Source: Maledivibacter sp.
GTDB lineage: Bacteria > Bacillota > Clostridia > Peptostreptococcales > Caminicellaceae
Length of the DNA: 64,000 bases
NCBI GenBank assembly: GCA_025210375.1
Contig: JAOASB010000029.1
Coordinates: 186,001-250,000 of the forward strand
Reading direction: 5' to 3'
Made by a program: the position numbers and the translations under genes. The notes beneath the pieces are model-generated. The model was not told the origin of the DNA. It was given only the letters and a program-made list of their open reading frames with translations, and did no database searches. Of this stretch, positions 16,644-25,362 are shown piece after piece (the stretch's first letter is position 1; the number at the start of each line of letters is the position of its first letter).

Positions 16644-18482
16644 CTATGAAGCAGCCTCTTCCAATTTATCATCAGAAGAAGTCTTTATTTCTTTATCCAG
16701 TTCTTCCTCAAGGGAATTTTGTAATGCCCAGATACGTTTATATAGTCCCTCTTTATTAATTAAATCTTCATGTTTTCCCGATTGTACTATTTCACCATCT
16801 TCAACAATTAATATGAGGTCTGCCTCTGAAAGGGTATTTATACGATGGGAGATAATAAATGTAGTAACATCCTTTCTTTTCTCCTTTAATGCTCTTCGTA
16901 TAGCCAAATCGGTCTCTGTATCCACTGCACTCAATGAATCATCAAATATTAATACATTTGAATTTCTAATTATGGTTCTAGCAATGGCAACTCTTTGTTT
17001 TTGGCCACCTGAAAGAGTAACTCCACGTTCACCCACAGAGGTTTCATATCCCTTTTCAAAATCCAATATTACATCATGGATTGATGCTATTTTTGAAGCC
17101 TCGGATATTTCTGACTCCTTTATATCCTTTTTAGTAACTCCAATATTCTCTTTTAATGTCTTAGAATATAAGAATGGTTCCTGTAGAACTATTCCAATCT
17201 GCTCTCTAAGCCATTTTTTATTTATGTCCCTAAGCTCTATTCCATCTATCCTTATGTTCCCTTCATTATAATCATATAGCCTCAATAAAAGATTCACTAA
17301 TGATGTTTTGCCACTTCCCGTTGAACCAAGTATTGCTACGGTTTCCCCGGGCTTAACATTAAAGGAAATATTTTTCAATATAGTTCTATCTCCATCATAT
17401 TGAAAACAGACGTCTTTAAATTCTATCTCACCTTTGATTTGAGGTTTTTTCCCTTCATCTAATCCATCTTCAAGCTCTGCATCTAATATTTCATTTATAC
17501 GTTCTATTGACACTAAGGATTTACCTAAATCAGTAAGTATCCTTCCCATCTGTCTTATAGGAAAAATTAGCTTTCTTTCATAGCTAATGAACACATAAAG
17601 CGTTCCCAATGTCATAACTCCAATTGAAGCAAAATAGGCTCCAAAGACTAACACTGCACCTATTTGTAGAAAGCATAGTAGGTCTGAACATGACCAAAAC
17701 CAAGCAAGCATCTTAATTAATTTATAGGTTACATCCCTATATTCTGTATTTCTTTCATCAAATTTATCTACTTCATATTCTTGTCTGGCAAAGGCTCTTA
17801 CTACCCTAACCCCACTTAGATTTTCCTGTAATACCGTTGATAACCTCGCCTCCGATTCATCGGACAGCTTAAATGCCTTCTGAACTTTAAAGAAAAATAC
17901 TAGGGTAAATATAAAAACTAATGGGATCAATGATACTGCTACTAAAGTCATTGTCCTATTTAGGGAAACCATTACCCCTATAGAAAATACCAGTATAAAT
18001 AAAACACGGCCAATTTCAACAAATTGGATAGATAAAAATTTTCTGATGGTTTCAACATCCGATGTACATCTTTGAATAAGGTCGCCGGTCTGAGCCTTTA
18101 CATGATAATCAAAGGGTAGATGCTGTAGATGGTCATATAGCTTTTCTCTAATGTTTTTAGCAACGGATTCAGATGCCACTGCCGACCATTTACCCTTTAA
18201 ATATAAGAATGCACCATTTATTACTGTTAATATTACTAAAATAGCCCCACATAACCATAGATTTTGTAGTAAAACTGATTTACCACCATTTGCTTGAATT
18301 AAGTTTGCAATCCATACAGGTACCTCCATTGGTTTATCTCCTATAATAGAATCTATAGTTACCCTTAATACAAGAGGAATTAATATCTCAAAGCATGTTG
18401 CAAAGCCTATAGCTAATACTGCTCCAAAATATAAGAGCCTATTTCCCTTCATAAACTTAAATAAAAGCTTTATTTTCTTCAT
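16644..18482 (-). CDS. ABC exporter half-transporter, subunit 1 (degenerate Walker B, canonical signature)
   Basis: 612 residues: an exporter membrane domain (about 15-310) and an ATPase domain (about 340-570). Walker A is GSTGSGKTS, the signature is LSGGQKQ, and Walker B is VLIFDDS, where Asp replaces the catalytic Glu; the H-loop is IISHR. This complements subunit 2, so one composite ATP site is degenerate and one is consensus, as in BmrCD and TM287/288. The start follows GGGGGAAAATAA. The 380-nt leader upstream carries a small ORF and three hairpins, implying regulated readthrough. Confidence 0.95.
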   Translation of the reverse strand: MKKIKLLFKFMKGNRLLYFGAVLAIGFATCFEILIPLVLRVTIDSIIGDKPMEVPVWIANLIQANGGKSVLLQNLWLCGAILVILTVINGAFLYLKGKWSAVASESVAKNIREKLYDHLQHLPFDYHVKAQTGDLIQRCTSDVETIRKFLSIQFVEIGRVLFILVFSIGVMVSLNRTMTLVAVSLIPLVFIFTLVFFFKVQKAFKLSDESEARLSTVLQENLSGVRVVRAFARQEYEVDKFDERNTEYRDVTYKLIKMLAWFWSCSDLLCFLQIGAVLVFGAYFASIGVMTLGTLYVFISYERKLIFPIRQMGRILTDLGKSLVSIERINEILDAELEDGLDEGKKPQIKGEIEFKDVCFQYDGDRTILKNISFNVKPGETVAILGSTGSGKTSLVNLLLRLYDYNEGNIRIDGIELRDINKKWLREQIGIVLQEPFLYSKTLKENIGVTKKDIKESEISEASKIASIHDVILDFEKGYETSVGERGVTLSGGQKQRVAIARTIIRNSNVLIFDDSLSAVDTETDLAIRRALKEKRKDVTTFIISHRINTLSEADLILIVEDGEIVQSGKHEDLINKEGLYKRIWALQNSLEEELDKEIKTSSDDKLEEAAS

Positions 18483-18581
18483 TTATTTTCCCCCAATTCT
18501 GTCAATAAGCTTCTGCTTCATAAAAATCACAATAAATTACTTTTAAATCTTAATCACCATTTTCTACCCCCTTCAATACAC

Positions 18582-18715
18582 AAAAAAACCATGGGCAGTT
18601 ATACCCATGGCTTTAGTCTATTTGTGTATCAAAATAGTGATATTTATATAGACATACTATTATCACTAACTATGTAAAACAAAAGCCATAGGTTTATACA
18701 CATACCTATGGCTAT
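18582..18715 (-). promoter_or_regulatory. Probable transcription attenuator of the ABC exporter operon
   Basis: Read on the minus strand there are three hairpins between the leader ORF and the exporter. H1 is AGCCATAGGT/ACCTATGGCT (18684-18713) followed by TTTTGTTTT. H2 is TAGTGATA/TATCACTA (18635-18668) followed by TTTT. H3 is CCATGGG/CCCATGG (18589-18610) followed by seven T. The leader ORF contains ACCTAGGACTAT (18764-18775), which can pair at 10 of 12 positions with the 5' arm of H1 and so act as an antiterminator. Attenuation itself is inferred. Confidence 0.65.
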
Positions 18716-18747
18716 ACTCTGCTAGTTATTTTATAGTTAGAAAATAT

Positions 18748-18861
18748 CTAACAAGCAATACTGATAGTCCTAGGTCGCGTATTCGTTGTATAAGTTTTAT
18801 AAGTTTTATATGAATATTTAAATCTAAATCCCTTGCCAATGATTAATTTTTTAACTTTCAT
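18748..18861 (-). CDS. 37-residue leader peptide (Lys/Tyr/Thr-rich, C-terminal Cys)
   Basis: Translation from the ATG at 18861 gives MKVKKLIIGKGF, then a Tyr/Lys/Thr-rich middle (KYSYKTYKTYTTNT) and the end RPRTISIAC before TAG. A textbook AGGAGG lies 7 nt before the start, and a sigma-A promoter sits about 40-70 bp upstream. It is followed by hairpins and then two ABC exporter genes on the same strand. This matches the B. subtilis bmrB-bmrCD arrangement, in which a small ORF controls exporter expression by ribosome-mediated attenuation. A secreted modified peptide is the alternative: it ends in Cys and sits beside an exporter, but no modification enzyme is nearby. Confidence 0.7.
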   Translation of the reverse strand: MKVKKLIIGKGFRFKYSYKTYKTYTTNTRPRTISIAC

Positions 18862-18900
18862 CAACACGACCTCCTATCGTAAATTTCTATTTGCATATAC

Positions 18901-18929
18901 AGTATATTATTTGTTAGCAAAATTTACAA
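18901..18929 (-). promoter_or_regulatory. Sigma-A promoter of the leader peptide/ABC exporter
   Basis: On the minus strand TTGTAA (18924-18929) and TATACT (18901-18906) are separated by exactly 17 bp. The expected start point is about 30 nt before the leader ORF. Confidence 0.65.
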
Positions 18930-18976
18930 CCAATTTTGTAAATTGTAATAATTCTGTAATATAAAAACATAAAAAA

Positions 18977-18999
18977 AGGACTGATAAATCATCAGTCCT
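18977..18999 (-). terminator. Terminator hairpin, left copy (with T-run)
   Basis: AGGACTGAT-aaatc-ATCAGTCCT in palindromic form. On the minus strand it is followed by seven T. It is an exact duplicate of the hairpin at 19153-19175 and is the functional terminator for the DUF4397 gene. Confidence 0.85.
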
Positions 19000-19000
19000 A

Positions 19001-19151
19001 CAGATTGTTGACAAAGTCAACAAGATGGCAGGCAATTGAGAAATTTGAAGTTCGAGGCGTGCTTCAACCCAGAGGCCGTAGCGTATACAGAAATACGTAA
19101 GGGTTCTGGATTGAAGCAACAACGAAGAAATTCGGATTTGTCAACTGCCTG
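19001..19151. repeat. Terminator-associated structured repeat, full copy B2 (151 bp)
   Basis: It has the same start (CAGATTGTTGACAAAGTCAAC) and the same 151-bp length as B1. The outer stem is AGGCAATTGA/TCAACTGCCT. Relative to B1, one pair changes from T-A to A-T on both sides, which supports selection for pairing. The inner stem is TGCTTCAACCCAGA with TCTGGATTGAAGCA. It lies between two identical terminator hairpins. Confidence 0.85.
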
Positions 19152-19152
19152 A

Positions 19153-19175
19153 AGGACTGATAAATCATCAGTCCT
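19153..19175. terminator. Terminator hairpin, right copy (no T-run on minus strand)
   Basis: A 23-bp palindrome identical to 18977-18999. It sits 1 nt before the DUF4397 stop. On the minus strand it runs into repeat B2 rather than a T-run. Confidence 0.75.
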
Positions 19176-19176
19176 A

Positions 19177-19857
19177 TTATCTTACCTCTATATAGGAATT
19201 ACCGTCCAAAGGAATAACTACCTGTAATGGTGGCTTTTCTCCTAGAAGTCCTATTGCATATACCGTATAGAATCTATTTGGCTTTAAATTAATATTTGGA
19301 ACATGTAATACTCTATTATCCGTTCCAGCTGCATATACATCTAGGGTATATATTCCTGGATCTAGTAAATCATAGTCTGTAATCTCTTTATATTCCACAT
19401 CTTCAAATACATTAGTTCCATCTGGTAATCTGATATCAACAGCCGGTGCATTTGGAGATAAATGACCAAATCTTAAGTATACTTTATCCATTGGTACTGG
19501 CATAGGTGTATCTTCTATAGCATATAATGCTAGATCCTCAAGCTTATTGATAGCAGCTACTGTTAGGATAGTGTTGCCAGGTACATTTATATTGGTGTTT
19601 ATAACTGGATTCGTGGTTGTTCCAGCTGGATAAACCTTTACATTATATACTCCTGGAGCCAATGGAAGATATTCTGTAAAGCTTCTGTACTTTAGATTTG
19701 AAACTACAGGTCTATTATTTAGGTATACATCTACAGGTGGTGCATCTGGGGATGCATGAAAAATTCGAGTATAGGTTACATCTACAGGCAGAGTATTTCT
19801 CCTATAAAAATCACCTCTATATAGGTTCATTGGATAGAAATTATAAAACCCAAACAT
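19177..19857 (-). CDS. DUF4397 domain-containing protein (two tandem domains)
   Basis: About 226 residues built of two DUF4397 repeats, each with an R(I/F)xHxSPxAPxVDVxL-type opening: FHASPDAPPVDVYLNN at about 35 and FGHLSPNAPAVDIRLPDG at about 130. Each then shows a YxxLxPGxYxxxVYxAGT segment. There is no recognisable signal peptide; the N-terminus (MFGFYNFYPMNLYRGDFYRR) is aromatic-rich. I choose ATG 19857, preceded by GAGGTG, over an upstream TTG. Beta-sandwich proteins of this family are often cell-surface or spore-associated, but no function is established. Confidence 0.87.
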   Translation of the reverse strand: MFGFYNFYPMNLYRGDFYRRNTLPVDVTYTRIFHASPDAPPVDVYLNNRPVVSNLKYRSFTEYLPLAPGVYNVKVYPAGTTTNPVINTNINVPGNTILTVAAINKLEDLALYAIEDTPMPVPMDKVYLRFGHLSPNAPAVDIRLPDGTNVFEDVEYKEITDYDLLDPGIYTLDVYAAGTDNRVLHVPNINLKPNRFYTVYAIGLLGEKPPLQVVIPLDGNSYIEVR

Positions 19858-19922
19858 CGTTTCAACACCTCTCAAAATACTATTTTGATCTTCACTAATA
19901 GAATATTCCAGTATTTTAAAAA

Positions 19923-19968
19923 TGTGACAAAAACAAAAGCCGCTAAAGCGGCTTTCGTTTTTGTCACA
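19923..19968 (-). terminator. Strong intrinsic terminator after bacteriohemerythrin gene
   Basis: A stem of more than 18 bp, TGTGACAAAAAC/GTTTTTGTCACA, encloses AAAGCCGC-taaa-GCGGCTTT. It lies about 50 nt past the stop at 20021. The DUF4397 gene promoter lies between it and 19857. Confidence 0.85.
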
Positions 19969-20020
19969 TTGAACCTTTTGAGAAAATACTCAGATTCTAA
20001 GTTTAATTTTCTAACCCTTA

Positions 20021-20434
20021 CTAAAAAACTCCTTTTTCGTTTAAAAAATCTTTATACCTATGATCAACCTTTAAGATATGTTTTTCGATCCAATCAGCTA
20101 TGAAGATAAGTATATCCATTGTAGCTTTTTTCTGGTCTTCATCAATATCCCCTAGATCAATTTCATTAACTTTGTTAATAAAGGCTTCATGTGCCTTCTT
20201 ATGCTCTTCTAAACCTTCATATCCATATTTATACATCAGTTCTTCTTCGGACTTAAAATGATAAACCGTATATTCCTTTAGCTCATCTATGAACTCAATA
20301 ATTTCATCGTAATGGTCTCCATCATCCTTAGAACGAACTAAAGCATGTAAGTTGGCACCGATATCTAACAGCCTTTTATGCTGCTTATCTATCTCAGCAA
20401 TATTACATGAATACATTTCTCTCCATCTAAACAT
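20021..20434 (-). CDS. Bacteriohemerythrin
   Basis: About 137 residues forming a four-helix hemerythrin. Diiron ligands are visible as H in EIDKQHKRLL, HFKSEEELM, LEEHKKAHEAF and the C-terminal HILKVDHRYKDF. The family binds O2 (and NO) reversibly and in anaerobes is thought to buffer or sense oxygen. ATG 20434 follows AAAGGGGGG; a start at 20473 would lack a site. It is monocistronic. With Hcp and the flavodiiron protein it adds to the diatomic-gas stress theme of this chromosome segment. Confidence 0.94.
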   Translation of the reverse strand: MFRWREMYSCNIAEIDKQHKRLLDIGANLHALVRSKDDGDHYDEIIEFIDELKEYTVYHFKSEEELMYKYGYEGLEEHKKAHEAFINKVNEIDLGDIDEDQKKATMDILIFIADWIEKHILKVDHRYKDFLNEKGVF

Positions 20435-20524
20435 TTCATCCCCCCTTTGTTTCTCTTTTTTTGTTACTAACATACTTAAAATATAGGTTTTTCAAAGGTT
20501 ATATTTTAAGGCACAATATTTTTA

Positions 20525-23500
20525 TTAGCTGTTGAATTTCTCCAGCTTAATTCCTGTTCCATGACCATTTAAGTCCTGCTTTTCAAAGCTGTCATCTGAA
20601 ACTCTTTCAATACTTACAGCCAATGTTTCTTCCTTAATATAGCTTTTAAAAATTTCTACTGCCTTAGCTATTTCATCATCCCCATCAAAATAAATCTTGA
20701 TATTGTCCATCATCTCATAGCCATTATTTTTTCTAAGCTGTTGTACCTTTGAAATGAACTCCCTAGCAAAGCCTTCGTTGATTAGTTCGTCATTTAAGGT
20801 TGTATCTAAGATTACAAATAGATTATTTTCCATTTCTACTGTAAAGCCTTCCTTAGCAGAAATATTTATCATAACAAGTTCATTTGTAACTTCAAAGGCT
20901 TCCCCATCTAAATCAACTGTGATAGTTTCACCATTTTCGAGCTTAGGTGCCGCCACTGACGCGTCTAATTCACCTAAAACCTTACCGAATGCTTTTATAT
21001 TCTTACCTAGCTTTGGCCCAGCAACTCTAAAGTTTGGTTTTAAACTAAAGTTCATGAACTCTTTTAAATCCTTAGCAAATATTACTTCCTTAACGTTTAG
21101 TTCTTCTTTTACAAGTGGAACTAAATCAGATACTAATTCTTCATATTTTCCATCTACCATTACCTTTTGTATAGGTTGGCGAACTTTTATTCTAACTGCT
21201 TCCCTTGATGCTCTACCAAGCTTAACAAGATTTCTAACAAGATCCATCTTTTCTTCTAGATTCAGGTCAATTAAATCTTGATTTGTAGTAGGATAATCGC
21301 TAAGATGAACCGACATATCCCCAGTAAGATTTTTATATATTTCTTCCGATAGATATGGAGCAAATGGTGCAACCATTTGACTTATACCTACTAATATTTC
21401 AAAGGTTGTGTTGTAAACAGCTTTTTTATCCTCAGTTAATTCTGTAGCCCAGAAGCGTCTACGGGAACGTCTTATATACCAGTTGGATAAATCCTCATTT
21501 ACAAACTCTTGTATCTTTCTAACAGCCTTAGTCAGGTCAAATAATTGTAGATCCTGTGAAACCGTTTCTAAAAGACTATTGAATTTTGATAATATCCATC
21601 TATCTATCTGAGGTCTATCCTTATACTGAACAAAGAATTCCTTTGGATTTATACCATCAGTATTTGCATATAATACAAAGAAATTATACACATTTTTGAT
21701 TGTACTAAAGAATTTACTTTGAACTTCCTTAAGTCCTTCTTCATCAAATTTAGTTGGAGTCCAAGCCGGTGATACATAAAGTAGATACCATCTAAGGGCA
21801 TCTGCACCATACTTATCAAATAGTGAAAATGGATCAACAGTATTTCCCCTAGACTTAGACATTTTTCGACCTTCTTTATCTAAAATAAGGTCATTAACTA
21901 AGACTCTTTTATAGGATGATTTTCCAGTAACAAAGGTTGAAATGGCAAGAAGTGAATAGAACCATCCCCTTGTTTGATCTATACCTTCACATATATAGTC
22001 TGCTGGAAAAAATTCATCGAAGAATTTTTCACTGTTTTCGAATGGATAGTGATGTTGTGCAAATGGCATCGATCCACTATCAAACCAACAGTCAATGACA
22101 TCCTTAACCCTTGTCATAGTACTTCCACACTTTTCACATTTAATATGGATATCGTCCACATAGGGTCTATGAAGCTCTATACTTTCATCAATATCTTCTA
22201 TCGCTCTCTCGGCTAATTCTTTTCTTGAACCTATACTTGTAGTATGTTCACAGTCTTTACCATCACATCTCCAGATATTTAAAGGTGTTCCCCAATATCT
22301 ACTTCTTGATATAGCCCAATCATTTAAGTTTTCAAGCCAGTTTCCAAAACGCTTTTCTCCAACATAGCCTGGATACCATTCAACACCATTATTATTTTCA
22401 ATAAGCTTATCCTTAAGCTTTGTCATCTCAATATACCAGCTTGGCTTAGCATAATAAAGAAGTGGTGTCTTACATCTCCAACAATGGGGATAATTATGGG
22501 CTACTTTTTGTTTTTTATAAAGTTTTCCTTCGTTATAAAGCCATTTGATAATCTCTATATCGGCATCCATAACGAACATGCCTTCCCAAGGAGTAGTAGT
22601 ATACTTACCTTCTTCACTTACAGGTTGAAGAACAGGAAGACCATATCTCATACCAGTATTGTAGTCATCCTCACCAAAGGCTGGAGCAGAGTGAACTATA
22701 CCAGTACCATCTTCAGTAGTTACATAATCAGCAAGGGTCACAAAAAAGGCTTTTTTATCGGTCTTAACAAAGGGCATAAGCTGCTCGTATTCCATATATT
22801 CTAAATCCTTGCCCTTATATTCCTCTATAACCTCATATTCTCCTTCTATAACTGAAGGTGCAAGGTCTTTAGCTAGATAATAAAGCTCTCCATTTTGGGC
22901 CTTTACCTTTACATATGTTACATTTGGGTTAACAGTAACACAAACATTTGAAGCTAGAGTCCATGGAGTAGTTGTCCATGCTAAGAAATATTCATTTTCT
23001 TTATCTTTTACTTTGAATTTAACTACAACAGTATTACTCTTGATTTCTTGATAGCCCTGAGCAACCTCATGACTTGCTAATCCTGTTCCACATCTGCTAC
23101 AATAGGGAAGAATTTTATGACCTTCATATATATAGCCTTCTTTATTAAACTTGTCTAAAATCCACCACACACTTTCAATATAATTGTTGTCAAGAGTAAT
23201 GTAGGGATTTTCAAGATCTATGGCATAGGCCATACGCTTAGTCATTTCCTTCCATAGTCCTTCGTATTTGAAAACAGACTCCCTACATTTTTCATTAAAC
23301 TTATCAAGTCCATAGGCTTCTATTTCTTGCTTGTTATTGAGATTCAACTGCTTTTCAACTTCAATCTCAACTGGCAATCCATGGGTATCCCATCCAGCTT
23401 TTCTCTTTACCTGATAACCCTGCATAGTCTTATATCTACATACTGAATCCTTTAATGTTCTAGATATTACATGGTGGATACCTGGTCTCCCATTGGCTGT

Positions 23501-23647
23501 CGGTGGTCCCTCATAGAATACAAAGGATTTTTGTCCTTCACGAGTTTCTACACATTTTTGGAGGATATCAATATCATCCCAAAACTTTGATATTTCTTTT
23601 TCATTTTCACTAACTGATGAATTCAATAATTCTTCAAATTTCTTCAT
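20525..23647 (-). CDS. ileS: Isoleucyl-tRNA synthetase
   Basis: A full-length class I synthetase of 1040 residues. The HIGH-like motif is GRPGIHHVISR near 55 and the KMSKS motif is KMSKSRGNTVDPF near 590. Zinc-type cysteines occur in CSRCGTG and CEKCGSTM. The editing domain contains WTTTPWTLASN. Length and motifs match the longer, eukaryote-like IleRS type found in many Clostridia, which in some species gives mupirocin tolerance; that property is not tested here. It is preceded by an isoleucine T-box. Confidence 0.97.
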   Translation of the reverse strand: MKKFEELLNSSVSENEKEISKFWDDIDILQKCVETREGQKSFVFYEGPPTANGRPGIHHVISRTLKDSVCRYKTMQGYQVKRKAGWDTHGLPVEIEVEKQLNLNNKQEIEAYGLDKFNEKCRESVFKYEGLWKEMTKRMAYAIDLENPYITLDNNYIESVWWILDKFNKEGYIYEGHKILPYCSRCGTGLASHEVAQGYQEIKSNTVVVKFKVKDKENEYFLAWTTTPWTLASNVCVTVNPNVTYVKVKAQNGELYYLAKDLAPSVIEGEYEVIEEYKGKDLEYMEYEQLMPFVKTDKKAFFVTLADYVTTEDGTGIVHSAPAFGEDDYNTGMRYGLPVLQPVSEEGKYTTTPWEGMFVMDADIEIIKWLYNEGKLYKKQKVAHNYPHCWRCKTPLLYYAKPSWYIEMTKLKDKLIENNNGVEWYPGYVGEKRFGNWLENLNDWAISRSRYWGTPLNIWRCDGKDCEHTTSIGSRKELAERAIEDIDESIELHRPYVDDIHIKCEKCGSTMTRVKDVIDCWFDSGSMPFAQHHYPFENSEKFFDEFFPADYICEGIDQTRGWFYSLLAISTFVTGKSSYKRVLVNDLILDKEGRKMSKSRGNTVDPFSLFDKYGADALRWYLLYVSPAWTPTKFDEEGLKEVQSKFFSTIKNVYNFFVLYANTDGINPKEFFVQYKDRPQIDRWILSKFNSLLETVSQDLQLFDLTKAVRKIQEFVNEDLSNWYIRRSRRRFWATELTEDKKAVYNTTFEILVGISQMVAPFAPYLSEEIYKNLTGDMSVHLSDYPTTNQDLIDLNLEEKMDLVRNLVKLGRASREAVRIKVRQPIQKVMVDGKYEELVSDLVPLVKEELNVKEVIFAKDLKEFMNFSLKPNFRVAGPKLGKNIKAFGKVLGELDASVAAPKLENGETITVDLDGEAFEVTNELVMINISAKEGFTVEMENNLFVILDTTLNDELINEGFAREFISKVQQLRKNNGYEMMDNIKIYFDGDDEIAKAVEIFKSYIKEETLAVSIERVSDDSFEKQDLNGHGTGIKLEKFNS

Positions 23648-23739
23648 ATTTTCACCCTTCCTATATTAGTTGCAAGATATAAGTTCCAAGTTTCAAGCAT
23701 TAAGCTCTTCCATTTGGGTCTAATAAAGCCTAACCCTTA

Positions 23740-23812
23740 GGTTTACCTAGATCATTCATAGAAAATTCAATACTTCCATAAATATTTTCAAACTTTTTAT
23801 GACTAATCTAGA
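23740..23812. repeat. Small inverted-repeat family C, copy 1
   Basis: This roughly 70-bp segment (GGTTTACCTAGATCATTCATAG...TATGACTAATCTAGAG) is the reverse complement of a related segment at 33968-34035. Both have ends resembling AGATTA-nn-CATAGA. It contains no ORF and lies between the T-box terminator and ileS. Confidence 0.55.
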
Positions 23813-23838
23813 GTTAAGGTTCAAAATGACCTTTAATC

Positions 23839-24085
23839 AAAAAAGTCCCTAAGTCAATAGACTTAGGGACGAAATTCTCCGTGGTACCACCCAAATTATA
23901 GGTAAAACCTATCACTTATTAGAATTTAACGCACTCAGCGAGATATCTTACTGGGTTTCAGATATCCGGCTCAAAGGTGATTTTCATAAAGATATACATC
24001 GATAATCTTTCAGCCTAGGATCATCTCTCTAAAAAGTATATTCTAAACTACTCTCCTCATCATAGCCATTAACCTTATTGAATTT
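23839..24085 (-). promoter_or_regulatory. T-box leader of ileS
   Basis: On the minus strand the conserved T-box GGTGGTACCACGG (23879-23891) is followed by a perfect terminator GTCCCTAAGTC/GACTTAGGGAC with TTTTTT (23839-23870). Upstream lies a long stem I region with a GATATCTC segment that can present the Ile codon ATC. T-boxes bind uncharged tRNA and switch from terminator to antiterminator. The stretch 24086-24367 holds the ileS promoter region and a small repeat near 24280, but no gene. Confidence 0.93.
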
Positions 24086-24367
24086 ATTTAGGTATATACA
24101 ATTTACTTTATTAATAATAATACCTTAAAAAATCATATTTTGTCAAAATTTTTTTTTGTTTTCTACAAATTTATTGAAAACAAACATTTTTATATCTACC
24201 CTAGGGGAGCTAGAATAGAATTATACAGCTACATCAAGTATTCTTGCCTTCTTTTAAATTTCTATACTCCTTAAGGCATATTCAAAAAATAAACTGGTCA
24301 TCTTACTCCTACTTTTAATTCTTTTATCCTATACTCAATTACTCAAATGCAGTGTACTTCATAACTT

Positions 24368-25327
24368 CTATTCTTCTTCATAATCATTATATGTTGCCTT
24401 ATATAACTTTCTATTATGTAAAGTCCAAATCTTATCGGAGAAACTTCCCGTCTTAGTACCTATTAGGTTTTTTCTCATATCATACATTCTTGCGTCAATT
24501 ACATCTAAGTAATGTAAAATCTCAGCCTCTGGAATCATGGGTCTTTTAGGGCTTCCAAATTCTGGTTCATAATGATGTGAAAGAATCATATGCTGAAGTA
24601 AAGTTGTTATTTCTTTATCGGCTCCAAGTCTCTCAGATACTTTTTCAATATTTTTTATGCCTTGAATTATATGTCCTAATAATTCACCCTCACTAGTATA
24701 TGATGAAACTATTCCAAGCTCATTTGAATCCATTTCTTCAAGCTTAGCAAGATCGTGGAGTATAACCCCTCCAAATAGTAAATTTCTATCTAAAAATGTA
24801 TATATTTCGCATATTTTTTCAGCTGTTCTAAGCATTGTTAAAATATGATAAAGAAGTCCACCGTGTATTGCATGATGATTTGACTTTGCAGCTGGATAAA
24901 ACATCAATTTATCCTTACTTTCTTTAAACATATAGCTTACAATATCATGGATATCCTTATTATTAATATCCTGTATATATCCTAATATAGTTTCATACAT
25001 AATCTGTGGTTTTTGTGGTGCAGAGGGTACATAATCATCTATCACTAGACCATCATCATCATTAACAAGTCTTAGTTTCATAATTTTCAACTGTAGTTTC
25101 CCCTGCCATTCAGATATATTACCCCTTACTTTAATTAGTTTTCCCTCTGAATATCTGTGTTCATCTCCCTTATTATAATCCCATAATTTAGCATTAATTT
25201 CTCCTGTCTTATCGGCAAGATTAAAATCCAAGAAGGTCTTATTATTACTTGAGGTCTTTAAAATCATAGACTTCACGAGATAAAACCCTTCAATAAAATC
25301 TCCAACTTTAAAATCAATAACTTTCAT
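24368..25327 (-). CDS. yhaM: 3'-5' exoribonuclease YhaM family (OB-fold + HD domain)
   Basis: About 319 residues. An N-terminal OB-fold nucleic-acid-binding domain (about 10-90, DKTGEINAKLWD, GKLIKVRGNISEWQGKLQLKI) is followed by an HD domain (about 130-300) with HAIHGGLLYHILTM, FGGVILHDLAKLEEM and ILSHHYEPEFGSPKRP. This is the YhaM/Cbf1 architecture, a cytosolic nuclease that trims RNA 3' ends. ATG 25327 gives the family N-terminus (MKVIDFKVGDF). An ATG at 25375 would add residues translated from a MITE and is unlikely. Confidence 0.92.
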   Translation of the reverse strand: MKVIDFKVGDFIEGFYLVKSMILKTSSNNKTFLDFNLADKTGEINAKLWDYNKGDEHRYSEGKLIKVRGNISEWQGKLQLKIMKLRLVNDDDGLVIDDYVPSAPQKPQIMYETILGYIQDINNKDIHDIVSYMFKESKDKLMFYPAAKSNHHAIHGGLLYHILTMLRTAEKICEIYTFLDRNLLFGGVILHDLAKLEEMDSNELGIVSSYTSEGELLGHIIQGIKNIEKVSERLGADKEITTLLQHMILSHHYEPEFGSPKRPMIPEAEILHYLDVIDARMYDMRKNLIGTKTGSFSDKIWTLHNRKLYKATYNDYEEE

Positions 25328-25362
25328 ATCAACATATATCTCCTCTATACTTTTAATTAATC

